From positions 3,415,827-3,479,826 of the forward strand of contig OY848919.1 in assembly GCA_963693285.1 (NCBI GenBank): DNA of 64,000 nucleotides, written 5' to 3'. Positions 21,862 to 31,891 of this stretch are shown piece after piece. The position numbers and the translations under genes were made by a program. The stretch's first letter is position 1. Each line of letters opens with the position of its first letter. The notes beneath the pieces were generated by a model that saw only the letters and a program-made list of their open reading frames with translations, was not told where the DNA came from and did not search any database. This DNA comes from Xestospongia muta. Its lineage: Eukaryota > Porifera > Demospongiae > Haplosclerida > Petrosiidae.

Positions 21862-24148
21862 TTAAGAACCAGTGTATTTGAGAACAAACAACCCACGTTC
21901 AATACTACTGACAACAATAGTACCACTCTCAAAATATGGATAGTTCGACCATGAACCACGGAAACCAGGAGAGTCACAATCTGGCTCAACATCAAAGTAA
22001 CCCACCTCTTCCAACTGTCTTTCTTTTATCCCATCAATATTGAGGATACGCAGACCAGCACAGTAGTTGGCCTCATAAGCTAAGTGACCCCTAGAGAGAA
22101 AATAGATGGATGTAATGTGTACATAGTGAAATAGTGAATATCACATGATTGAAATAATGAGATTCATAGATCAAATCACACTATTCATGAGAAATGACAA
22201 TTATGACATGAAAAGACATTAAAACGGCAGCAGTTTATGGTATAACCAAAACTAATTCAATGAGTAAAACTTACAAGATCAAACAAATGTGAAAATTGTG
22301 TTTAAACCATTGAAACTTTTCATGTTACTCAATTACACTTACTTAATGTATAGATTGTGATCAGTAGCTTGTTTTGAAGAGTAGAAACTATAGAAATGTA
22401 TAGGATTATCTAATCTTTCAATATTCCAAACTAGAGTACGAGTATGAGGCTGTGGTCCACCCAACTCATCGAATTCATCGCCAAGTAAAAGATGAGTTTG
22501 TTCTTCATTGAGCCATCCTTGGTGAGTATAATAGGAATCTTGATAAGGAACTCGAGAGATCATTTTAATATCGTTTTTGTCTTCCACGTCAACAATAGTC
22601 AGGGTGTTTTCATTGTAGCAGAAACAAATCTCTCGTCCTTGATACCTGTCATCTGGTCCATTGTAGACCACACATTGTGCATCATGTACATAACCATCAC
22701 ATGGAAAGCATCCTAAAAAGATATTTACAGCATTACAATAATGAAGCTACTATAGAGTACATGTATACTATTTTGGCTTGCTGACCTACAAATTGAGGGT
22801 TAACTGGATCTCGGATATTGATAATATGCAAACCACCATTGCAAGTACGAGAACCTACAACATATGCAAAACCTCTGTCTTCATTGATGACTATATTATG
22901 AGATGAAGTAATTTCATCATAGTGGGCACTTGATTGCAGTAATTTCACTCCTTTTTTTTGTGGTTGCAGATCACGTAACTGTGTCAGGTCAAAAACCTGC
23001 ATTCCATGATTGTAGGCCTCACTGACAATAAAGGCATGGTTAGCATAGACCTAACGAAAAATTAGATCATAGTCATACAACCATTATCAGCTAATAATTT
23101 ACTTTAATATCTCTCCATGGAATTGGATGTGTATGAGTTGGCAAGAACCCTAGAACTTGCGGGTCAGTTGGTTGAGTGATGTCAACAAATGAAGTACCAT
23201 CTCCACAACCAATAATGGCATATTCGCACCCAGTTTTAGGATCAGTCCAGCCCCAAATATCATTACCAATATGGTTGCTACCAAGTTCACTTAAAGGCAC
23301 ATAAGCAAGTAAGTCTACATTTTTGCACTCATACTCATTAGCTTTACCATTCCTAGTGAAAAAGAATAACATAAGAAATAAAAGTTAGTTGCTTAGCTCT
23401 TATTTATCTTATAGAGATATACTTACTGGCATGGTGCATTTTGACGAGCAGGAGAATGTGCAATGCAAGTGTTGGATTTTGTACACCTCTCATATTCCTG
23501 TATTTTCAGTCTCATTACAAATGGCATGCGAGCATTGACATCTAAAATAAAGAGGGTGAAGGTAAATTCACTTATCAGAACTACATCTATTGTTACTGAA
23601 TTTATATAGTTATATAAACTCAGTAGATGTAGTTCTGATATAGTAATAACTGTCCAGATGTCATTAAGTAGTTGTCTATCAGTCATAGTTAAGTAAACTA
23701 TCTTGTTTTCTGAACACTAGCAACTTATCTTAAACTACAACAACATATTAAATCAGACACTCCAAGGTGACATGCTATATTGATACACTTCAATTTACAC
23801 TGTATGAGTTTGGAACTGTTTCACAAAAACTCATATAAAGTATGCACACTTCATTCTTCAGTTATGTCATAAAATATATAAAGTGTGCCTATTGAAGTAT
23901 TTATTCTAACAATATGGTACTTCATTATTTCAATTACCTCTTGCAATATTAAAAATAGTCATTACTACAACAACTTACCTCCTTTAAGACAGTCACCAGT
24001 ACAGTTCTTTCCTAGCACCTAACAAAGAAAACAGAGCACATTAGCTATAAAAATGTCCTTGCAGTTTTTCACAGCAACATAAACACATTGTTAGATTTAC
24101 TTGACTAAGAAAAGTAAGGCAGAGAGCTACAGCTAGTGTTCCTTTCAT
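21862..24148 (-). CDS. secreted choice-of-anchor-B / LVIVD-repeat protein, 7 exons, 438 aa, copy A
   Basis: Joining exons 24101-24148, 23979-24018, 23427-23541, 23103-23352, 22786-23050, 22343-22712 and 21862-22090 gives one frame of 439 codons. All introns are GT-AG and phases agree. The start MKGTLAVALCLTFLSQ is a signal peptide. The body is a beta-propeller-like series: NDIWGWTDPKTGCEYAIIGC, DGTSFVDITQPTDPQVLG, NHAFIVSEAYNHGMQVFDL, SHNIVINEDRGFAYVVGS, GLHIINIRDPVNPQFVG, YVHDAQCVVYNGPDDRYQGR, TLTIVDVEDK, HQGWLNEEQTHLLLGDE and RGLFVLKYTGS. This is the pattern of the choice-of-anchor B family, best known from bacteria, in which the LVIVD-like motif repeats. No C-terminal anchor is seen. Predicted secreted; function unknown. 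Splice sites show it is a genuine nuclear gene and not contamination. Confidence 0.85.
23573..23640. repeat. 68-base near-perfect palindrome in an intron
   Basis: Arms TATCAGAACTACATCT (23573-23588) and AGATGTAGTTCTGATA (23625-23640) are perfect inverses. The inner part (ACTGAATTTATATAG / TTATATAAACTCAGT) also pairs with two mismatches. It lies in intron 3 of the anchor-B gene. It resembles a foldback MITE, with TA-rich flanks. Also present in copy B. Confidence 0.75.
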
Positions 24149-24195
24149 CTTGGGTCAAAATTCTTGAAAGTCGACTTCTGCAAATAGTGAAGGAG

Positions 24196-24775
24196 TAGTC
24201 TCGCGAGCCAGACCCTTTGCTTAGACAGGAAGGGTGTGGTCTACCACACATAGTGCAGTTGTCGAAAAGGAATTTCATTATCTGTGGTTTGTAATAGTTA
24301 CGTGTTAATGTTAACATACTGACCACATGAATCAGCATGGAGAAAAGGAAACACCAGGTTATTCAAGTCGAAGAAACGTTCGCTAAGCTAGGATACGAGT
24401 ACTATAGAGTTAAGCCAGAGCAGATGACGGCTATAGAAGCTTTTGTTAGTGGTATGGATGTGTTTGTCACTTTACCAACTGGGTTTGGTAAAAGCCTTAT
24501 ATATGCCACACTAGTCTCTCCCCTACTTGGATTGATACGAGACCAAATCTTCTCTTCTAAAGGAATCTCCTCTGCATCTATTCTTTTTCTTCTAATACGT
24601 GAAGACTTCGTTAGCAGTTAGTTATTATGCAACTACATAAACAATTGTAGTTTGGATCAAGTACCTATTGACCAAATAGTGGTTTCCCCAGGAACGCTGG
24701 GGAAGGACATAACTGCACTATGCGTGGTAGACCAGACCCTTCTTCTCTAAGCAAAGGATCTGGTTTGCGAAACTA
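24196..24775. mobile_element. 580-base TIR element carrying a RecQ-helicase fragment, copy A
   Basis: The left end TAGTCTCGCGAGCCAGACCC and the inverse of the right end (CTAGTTTCGCAAACCAGATC) pair over about 65 bases (24196-24260 with 24710-24775). CTTTGCTTAGA, TGGTCTACCAC and CATAGTGCAGTT are kept on both sides. No clear target duplication could be read. It begins 48 bases upstream of the anchor-B ATG on the opposite strand, so it may supply that gene's leader or promoter. Superfamily not assigned. Confidence 0.65.
24337..24621 (+). pseudogene. RecQ-type DEAD/DEAH helicase N-terminal fragment
   Basis: The 94-residue frame has the Q-motif-like FAKLGYEYYRVKPEQMTAIE, Walker A LPTGFGKSLIYAT and motif Ia-like VSPLLGLIRDQI. 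About 30-35 residues normally lying between Walker A and Ia are missing, and the sequence ends before the DEAH box. It cannot be an active helicase. It sits wholly inside the TIR element, suggesting capture of host or element helicase sequence. Confidence 0.75.
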
Positions 24776-25073
24776 GTAGTGAAAGAGTGGTTCGTTAGTC
24801 ATCTCATGATTTTGCAAGCAAAATGTTTCAGATGTGGCTTGTAAGTTATCACGTGATTATAAAAATAACTTGACAGAATGCAATAATAATGGCGCTAATA
24901 ACAACAGTTTAAAAGTACAATAATATACTGAGTTACATCGTTAACATTATTAAATTAATTACATCATTATTAATTTATTATTAATTACATTATTGTCAGG
25001 TCGTGACAATTACAACATAATAACATTTATATCAAGCAAAAGGAATGTGTAATAGAGATGTAAGAAAGAATAG
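24776..25073. other. AT-rich spacer
   Basis: No gene seen. The stretch 24940-25000 is a run of short ATTAATTACATTATT-like repeats. Confidence 0.35.
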
Positions 25074-25866
25074 TTAGTGGTCATCACGACGTAGAGAGTC
25101 TAGTCTGGCTTGAAGATCATCAGTTTCAACACCAACTTCTACCTTCATATTCTATAAGAAAATAAATAGATCGACAGATACAAGTAAATGGATCGATAAA
25201 TATACATAAACAAAAATGGATCAATAGATACAAGCAAATGGATCAATAAATATACACAAACAGAAATGGATAAATAGATACAAATGGTTTCTACATATAG
25301 ATACATAATGGATCAATAGAGATACATAAATGGATCAATAAAATTAAAAATGGACCAATGAAAAAGACATACAAATGGATAAAATGACATACTTGTGTAG
25401 TGGTGGGTTGAAGGAATGATTCCAGCTAGTTCCTGGTCTAATGAAATACCTAACTCATCTAATACTTGAGATACAATAAGGTCACTCTACCAAAACGAGA
25501 GAGAGAGAGAGATACAAAAAATCAAAGTAAGACATTAGATAAGTCAAATTATGAATGGAGATAAACAGTTATATCAATATACTTCCTCATCATCTACTTC
25601 TCTGATAGCATCATCTATAACTTTGAAATAGTCTCTTCTTTAAGATCCATAATTTAAGACTCTCACTCAAACTCCATCATAATGTTTTGTCACTAAGCTT
25701 AAGGCATGTTTAGTTTCCTGTTTATTGTCTTGAAGACTTTTGTCACACCTAGATTGACAAACAAATAGGTGTGTTAAGGATTCAAGACCATGCCCACCTT
25801 TCATAGTAGTAGCAGCTTGTCATTCTATGTCTGTATCTTAAGAGCAATAGCTTGTATATTGGCACA
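25074..25866 (-). pseudogene. CHMP2A: CHMP2-like ESCRT-III unprocessed pseudogene, copy A
   Basis: Read on minus, pieces follow the C-terminal half of charged multivesicular body protein 2: ANIQAIALKIQT (near 25860), MKG joined by a clean intron to VTKVFKTINRKLNMP, IMMEFE, MDLKEETISK, VIDDAIREVDDEE, SDLIVSQVLDELGISLDQEL (25394-25486) and DLQARLDSLRRDDH before the stop (25074-25151). Frameshifts and stops occur in ALKIQT-stop, around the NMP stretch and after EETISK. The N-terminal half is absent. Introns are retained, so it is a DNA-level duplicate, like the PSMB4-like relic nearby. CHMP2A rather than CHMP2B is judged from the LRRD end only. Confidence 0.75.
25160..25385. repeat. degenerate ATGGATCAATA-type tandem repeat
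   Basis: Short units AATGGATCAATAGATACA and AATGGATCGATAAATATA alternate irregularly within an intron of the CHMP2-like relic. Not a clean satellite. Confidence 0.55.
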
Positions 25867-26549
25867 CTACTGTATGTAAGTAAGAGAGTCACGATAAACA
25901 TGTGAAATGAACTGACTTTCTCAAATATTATTTTCAAATGCCAAGTAATAAAAGTTTCTAATAGCTAGAAAAAACACTTAACACTTTAATATCACAAAGC
26001 TACAAAATTTGAAGCAAAAACCCAAAAAGGTAATTCATGAAATTATAGGAATTTTCTATTTATATATGTAATAGCTATGGACATATATAATAAACTAACA
26101 ATATCATATTTGACTGTTTGTGATATCTAAATATGACAACTGCAAAATTATTTTGACCATATTCAGACAAAATCAGCAACGAGGCAATTGTGCACAAAAA
26201 CAACTTTAGTGGCTTAATTCATAACTTCATAAGCAGGAAGAATTAAGAGTCATTTAAGTAGCTGTTTTCAATGACTGCGTTATATCTATTTAAACATGAT
26301 GAAAGTAGATAATTAGTTGTTTGATTAACTTTAAAAGTTATGTTCATGTCATTTCAAAATAAGCCACATTATCGTAAACATTAAGGTTATATATTAGAAT
26401 ACAGATACACATTACTCTTTCATAGATTTTATTTTAAAATAACCCATTGTCTCAATGACAACTATATTAATATAGTTGTTTTTCTCTCTACTAATCACCA
26501 GCAACACCCACTGATAATATTTAAAAGACAACTCCCACAAACTATCACA
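25867..26549. other. AT-rich spacer with a perfect palindrome at 26458-26479
   Basis: No coding signal. A 22-base perfect palindrome centred on ATATTAATAT lies at 26458-26479. Its copy is at about 61630-61652. Confidence 0.4.
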
Positions 26550-26848
26550 CAAAGACTGATACCTTCCATGATGACTGATTCAATCATTTCTCTCTACTAT
26601 TCATCAGTAGTACTTGTAGTGGAGTCAGTAATAAATATAATGCAAACTCATCTTCAGATTTAGAGCAGTACCTGTGTAATAGAACAGACCCCTCTAAATG
26701 TGGTCTCGTTGAACAATTTTGTTAACTTTACCATTTCATCTGGTAACTTCTGTCAAGTGACAACTTACCAGACTAGTAGAGTTGAAATATATAGTGGGTT
26801 TTGTCCAACCTAGATCAGCTACTACAAGATGTGTTCACAATGTGTATA
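26550..26848 (+). pseudogene. decayed family member, 5' part, interrupted by a transposon
   Basis: DNA matches the family N-terminus: the STCSG-like start near 26610, VNFTISSGNFCQVTTYQTSR and a broken signal peptide region, with stops. The similarity breaks exactly at the transposon left end and resumes at 30289. Confidence 0.75.
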
Positions 26849-27109
26849 CACTGTTAAAAAAGTGGTGTCATCCTCACACCATTTTGTGGTGTCATTTACC
26901 TGTGCAATTTTGGCACCAAAAGTGGTGTCAATTCAGACACCATCACGTTGGTGTCACATTTGACACCAATGCTAGTGTCACCAAAAGTAGTGTTAGCCAA
27001 TGCTGAAATTTATTAGAAACAAAATAGTACATAATTGCAAAAAAACAAATTAACAATTAGTCTTGTCGAAGAATGCCATCAATGCCTGTCTGCACACAAA
27101 TTGGCAGTT

Positions 27110-28870
27110 TCATTGATGAAACATTAATACCATACAAAAACTCCAAAAAAAACATAAGGGTTTTGAGTCTGTGTGGTATTTAATATTGTAAACATAATAT
27201 GATGAGAGGCAATACTCAACTGCTGCTAATATGGACGGCATATTAAAGACATTAACCTTTTCTATGACAACCTTTGGATCCCTTAGTTTTGTCAGATCTT
27301 CCCCAAAAACTGTTATAACAGGGTGACAATTCTGAATATCTTTGAGTGCTTCATCAACATTTAAGTACTGACCCTGAAAAAGCATTAATTATTAACCATA
27401 ATTACTTTATGAAAACTACCTGAAAAGGGATGAACAACGATGGCTTCTGTCTACCCTTTTGAGTCATGATTGATGAAGAGATTGCCATAGCAAACACAAT
27501 AGTCTGATCTACATCACAATCTTAGACAATGATCATGTTATGTAATAGCGTACCATCAGTGGGTTCAGTAATTGATGAATAAAGTTTCATCAGAGCTTTG
27601 ATATCACGTTTAGTATCAGTAGTAGCATAGTTGAGAAGCTTCCTACAGTTACTGAGAAGTTTAGATTCAGTGACATTAGCCACTGCATGAAATTCCTGCT
27701 TCATCTAGGGAATAAAATTATTAAAAGTAAAGTAACAAAAATTACTAACCACTGCTGGTTCTTTGAAGCATGGAAACTCAGAGATAATTTCAGAAACAGG
27801 AGGACAATCACCAACTATCCATGATCTTCTCAGTTCTAGTATAAATATGAACATTATGCACATACACATCAACTTACGATAAGTTTCAGTAAGGAGAGAA
27901 GAAATTGTTAAAAACACCCACTTATTGGACTCATAAATTTTTTTGAGTGAGGCCTTGTGTCTGTTATACTCATCAACTTGAGAGGAAGTTACTTCACTAT
28001 TGTCTTCTGCTACTTTGAATTTTTTTGAGGGTTTTTCCAAGCTTAAACCGGAGGACACTGCCCTTTCTGGCCTATGTAGATTTTTAAACTTATTTTGTAG
28101 CTTTCTTTTCCAGGTGGTCTAAAATTAAAACACAATTAGCAATTCATTAACCAACCACTTACATATGGTTTACCACCTGGAACTTGATCAGCAGCTGAAG
28201 GATACACCTCAATGAATTTTGTTGCTATCTTTTCGAGTTGTACAGATGATGGATGAGTTGTGTGCACCATAATGAGTGTAGCAAGGGAATCGACAATCTC
28301 ATTCCTTTGACATGGAAGAAGGCATTTTCCTGTCCGCAGAGATGTCATGGTGGCCTTAATAGATTAACCTAGAGATAACAGTTATTTGTAAAGCAGCCTA
28401 CTTTTGAAAATCTGGTTGGGATGACAAATCTATCAAGCCATTTTGTGGACAATGTTGATGTTGGAGTCCTACATACACTGGATGAAGTGGAGTCACTGGA
28501 GCTGGACATGTCTACCTAAATAAACACATAAAAGTGCTTGAGCTTAAAGTAACATCACCTCATAAGTTTGAGATGAATGAACAGAAGGAGTTGGCGAATA
28601 TTGTGTAGGTGGACTAGTAACTGGAGTTGACTCAGGAGTTTGTGTCACCGAAGCTGGCTCAAATGCCGCTGATATGATCTTCTTCAACCTCACTCTATCA
28701 CCCAACAATGGAGCTAGCTCTCTTAGATATTCCTCATCAAGTTGTGCAAATATTTCTCCATTAACGTTATGCCTCTTGAAGTTCTCCAAAACGTCACACT
28801 CGATGTCAGGAATGGAATCTTTGATAAAATCACACAGCTCATCAATGTCCTTGTTCTCAATACAAGACAT
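27110..28870 (-). CDS. SAM-domain protein of the CACTA-like element, 8 exons, 486 aa
   Basis: Exons 28559-28870, 28402-28515, 28163-28354, 27878-28118, 27750-27835, 27554-27704, 27420-27520 and 27110-27373 join in frame with GT-AG introns (1,461 bases, no stop). Residues about 5-70 look like a sterile alpha motif (IDELCDFIKDSI, LDEEYLRELAPLLGDRVRLK), followed by a Ser/Thr/Pro-rich linker. A basic stretch TTWKRKLQNKFKNLHRPERA lies near residue 210, and the C-terminal part (VDQTIVFAMAISSSIMTQKG, LNVDEALKDIQNCHPVITVF) is conserved-looking but unnamed. Such SAM proteins accompany related elements in cnidarian and fish genomes as I recall; that should be checked. Probably an accessory element protein acting with the transposase or DNA. 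Confidence 0.8.
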
Positions 28871-28898
28871 CCCTAAATGTTTCCGTTCATTTTAGGAG

Positions 28899-30083
28899 AT
28901 GATTACAATGAAGAAGCTGTTTACAATTTCTTTCATTAATACTGGTATTCAAAATCTTCATTTACAGTACATGGACGAAAATATACCAACTCCTCTGGAA
29001 CAATCATGTCTAGGAGATGGATCATTCAGACAAAATGGTAATTACATGTACATCAGTTTCAATTACAAGTGTTTTGATAGCTTCTCAAATGTGGGTGTTG
29101 GCTAGATTTTTACCACTGATCATTGGTCATGTTATTCCTCATGACAATGAAATGTGGGTAAACTTTTTAAGTCTTTTTTCGATCATGGACATTCTCTTTG
29201 CTCCCACTGTCAGTATCGAAGACATTTCCTATCTAGAATCTCTTATTAGTGATCACCACCACAGGCTTAAAAAGTTGTATCAGTTACATATCACCCCCAA
29301 ACTCCATTATATGATACATATGCCACGGCTGATGCTAGAGTGAGTCAATAATGTATTCAATTATTAATGAAGTTATTCTACTAGGTACGGACCATTAGTC
29401 AATCACTGGACGATGCGTTATGAGGCCAAGCACCGCTATTTTAAGCAGTTGGCTAATGTGATAGGCAATTTTACCAATGTCTGCTATACACTATCGTTAA
29501 GGCACCAACTTCTACAATGCTACTTGGGTTTAAACAAGTTTACTGTTGCTGGAGAGGAGATAGAGACAGGACCTTGTTAGTGAATTACATAATACAAATG
29601 AATCATTCTTCATAATTATGATCAGGTTCTCCAGTGATCTTGCCATCATTGCGATTTTTCAAGAATGAAGAAAGTCTTCAGCAAGTGCATTCTCGGTGAG
29701 TTTCAGTGATTAGATATTACGAATTCAAATATCTCTGTAGTGTAAACTGGGCCAAACAGTTTGGAACCAAGTTTCAGAAATTTGTTTGTGTTGTGATCGG
29801 GGAAAAGGAAGACGAGTTGATATTTGGTGAAATTATTAATGTCTTCATTGCAAATGACAAAATACTTCTCCAAATTTCTATTCTGAATACTCTGGAGTTT
29901 TCTGATCATTTACATTCATTTGTTGTTACAAAAAGCACCGAACCTGAATTATTCATTTGGTCTTCTGATTTGTGTAGTCACCTTGTCTATGGGCTTTATT
30001 CTGAGCCTTTAGTCAGAACTGATTTTTCTTTAACTGTATTTTGGTATGTTGTTATGAAGTATAAAGTTATACCTACTTCTTAA
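28899..30083 (+). pseudogene. transposase-like gene, C-terminal part only
   Basis: Pieces in order are YMDENIPTPLEQSCLGDGSF, ASQMWVLARFLPLIIGHVIP through ITPKLHYMIHMPRLMLE, then after an intron (29341-29384) YGPLVNHWTMRYEAKHRYFK, NVCYTLSLRHQLLQCYLG, then SPVILPSLRFFKNEESLQQV, and last YYEFKYLCSVNWAKQFG to the stop at 30081-30083. The PKLHYMIHMPR...WTMRYEAKH...RHQ pattern is that of EnSpm-like transposase C-termini. The first piece is out of phase with the second unless a 19-base intron is assumed, so a shift is likely. Only about 30 bases separate it from the SAM gene start, leaving no room for the DDE core. Hence a truncated transposase. Confidence 0.65.
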
Positions 30084-30288
30084 CCATGTTGTGAGAGAAA
30101 TTTAGACAGTGACACTAGTATGGATCATGGTGACACTTGCATAGTTTATGATGACACTGGTAAGTGTCATCATAACATATACTGGTGTTACTGTAACATC
30201 ATAGTGTTGGACTGAGGCTATGGTGTCATAGTCAGCTTGCTTATTTGACACCATGGTGTCCCGATGACACCTACAATTTAACAGTGTA

Positions 30289-31237
30289 GCATATTAGATA
30301 TTCTTCCACAATTGGCAAATGTCTGGCTTTCTTTAACTCCACTGTGACTCTTAAAGAAATGGTATTCAAGAAATGTGGTACACATCTCACTACTATTCAA
30401 GACAATGATCACTGAGTACCTTATTAGTTCATTTCTGTATTACACTTCATCTCATGCTGCTGCCTTAGTCTTTGTTCATTTTCAGGTCAATATATGTCAA
30501 GTTAACATCTACCACTCATATGTGTTTGCTATAATTGGTATAAATCTACATGACTCTAGTATTGATAGTTTAGTATTTATAACTCATCAATTAGCGTTGA
30601 AATGTACCAACATAACAACCACTGTATTGGAAGTGGTCTTCTCATATTATGGATACTAACACTCTATACTGCTATCAAACTCTTACAATTCAGAAGGCAA
30701 TACTCATTCGTGTCTAACTACTATCTACCATTCATCATATAATGATTCGTATCCTGTTGTTAATGCTGCAGGACAATGGTATTTAATATTTATACATTCA
30801 TAAGTTATACATTATTTAATAGTAATTACAACATTCTTCAAGTCATGGAGAAGCTATTGTATTTTACAAGTAATCATTATGCAAGTCTCAAGTTCAGAAG
30901 TGTTTATCAACACTTTAATCTTTGCTTAGAAACATTGGTTTTGCTTATAAACCAGTCACAGCATGGACATAATCCTAGGGGAGAAGACTGAAAAGTATTG
31001 AAGTATTTTGATGTGTTTTGGGTGAGGTAGTTTTTTTCTTATGCTACATTTGATTGACAATCCAGACCATTCCTACATAGTCACTGCTAACACATACCTG
31101 GTATGAGAAAGTTTGTCTTTGACAAATGAAAGTACCATCTTTCAAACACATATAACCAATAATTACCTCTTTCAGATGCTTCATATTATAACTCATGCTC
31201 AGGATTTAGAGAGCCTGTCCCAGGTCACAACAATTGA
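30289..31237 (+). pseudogene. decayed family member, 3' continuation after the transposon
   Basis: Continues the relic from 26848: DILPQLANVWLS-like DNA, ITEYLISSFLYYTSSHAAALV, QVNICQVNIYHSYVFAIIGI, a broken middle, then DASYYNSCSGFREPVPGHNN and the stop at 31235-31237. The Cys module and most of the membrane block are deleted. The GHNN tail marks a C-terminal subtype shared with 39156-42302. Confidence 0.75.
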
Positions 31238-31261
31238 AAGACTATTGTAATGTATCTCTGT

Positions 31262-31366
31262 GTCTTTTATTATGTACATGATATTATCTTACACAATATC
31301 ATTGTGATGTATACATAGTATACTAGTGAGTTACACAAACATTATAGTATATTCTAACATTATTAT

Positions 31367-31371
<5 letters not shown>
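31262..31371. repeat. dispersed 3' flank cassette
   Basis: TTACACAATATCATTGTGAT and ATACTAGTGAGTTACACA follow the GHNN-type tail here, and also follow related tails at 32690-32790, 42340-42430 and 62995-63096, each time before an AT microsatellite. Confidence 0.6.

Positions 31372-31411
<40 letters not shown>
31372..31411. repeat. (TA)n microsatellite
   Basis: About 20 TA units; about 12 in copy B (63097-63121). Confidence 0.85.
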
Positions 31412-31415
<4 letters not shown>

Positions 31416-31545
31416 ATTGGTAAATTATATGCTTGGAATCTTTCCTATTATACTGTATGTAAACAATGAATTTGTTTCAATGTTATTACAGATGATGTGA
31501 ATATGTGTTATTTACTTAGCACAAATGTATTTGCTGAACACAATT

Positions 31546-31807
31546 ATGATAGTAGTCCTTGGTCTACTATTACCATATGTACTCTATGTTATTTCTCTGT
31601 GCTAAACCACTTAGACCACTAACATGTACCAACAGATACTTATCTCTACTAGAAGCTATCCATGCTCCTTATAAGGAAGGTAAACAATATTGGTTTACAT
31701 GGTGTCTTCTTTTACTATGTGCTATGTATGGCATATATTCAAAATTTAGAGCCACTGACAATTATATACTCTATATCACAATAAGTCTAATGTTGGACTT
31801 ATTGTAA
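31546..31807 (+). pseudogene. membrane-block fragment of the family
   Basis: MIVVLGLLLPYV is followed by a one-base shift, then CAKPLRPLTCTNRYLSLLEA, IHAPYKEGKQYWFTWCLLLL and FRATDNYILYITISLM. Nothing of the ectodomain is attached. Confidence 0.7.
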
Positions 31808-31891
31808 TCTTTCTTATTATGCTGTATGTAAACATTGAATTTGTTTCAATGTTAATGCAGATGGTGTGAATGTGTGCTATTTACTGAACAC

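Larger units (their letters stand above)
26849..30286. mobile_element. 3,438-base EnSpm/CACTA-like DNA transposon
   Basis: Ends CACTGTTAAA (26849) and TTTAACAGTG (30286) are perfect inverses, flanked by TA at 26847-26848 and 30287-30288. Copy B at 62013-62030 has the uninterrupted site TGTGTATAGCAT with a single TA, which proves the borders and the 2-base target duplication. The first 150 and last 200 bases are packed with GGTGTCA/TGACACC subterminal repeats, as in CACTA elements. Inside are a SAM-domain gene on minus and a transposase-like C-terminal part on plus, arranged head to head. The catalytic part of the transposase appears to be missing, so the element is probably non-autonomous. 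Confidence 0.9.

Noticed and set aside
24105..24338. 77-residue minus-strand frame as the first exon of the anchor-B gene
   Set aside because: The real first exon is read in another frame from ATG at 24148 and gives a signal peptide with a proper donor site. The longer frame runs through the TIR.
24337..24621. Functional helicase gene
   Set aside because: Lacks the segment between Walker A and motif Ia and everything from the DEAH box on.
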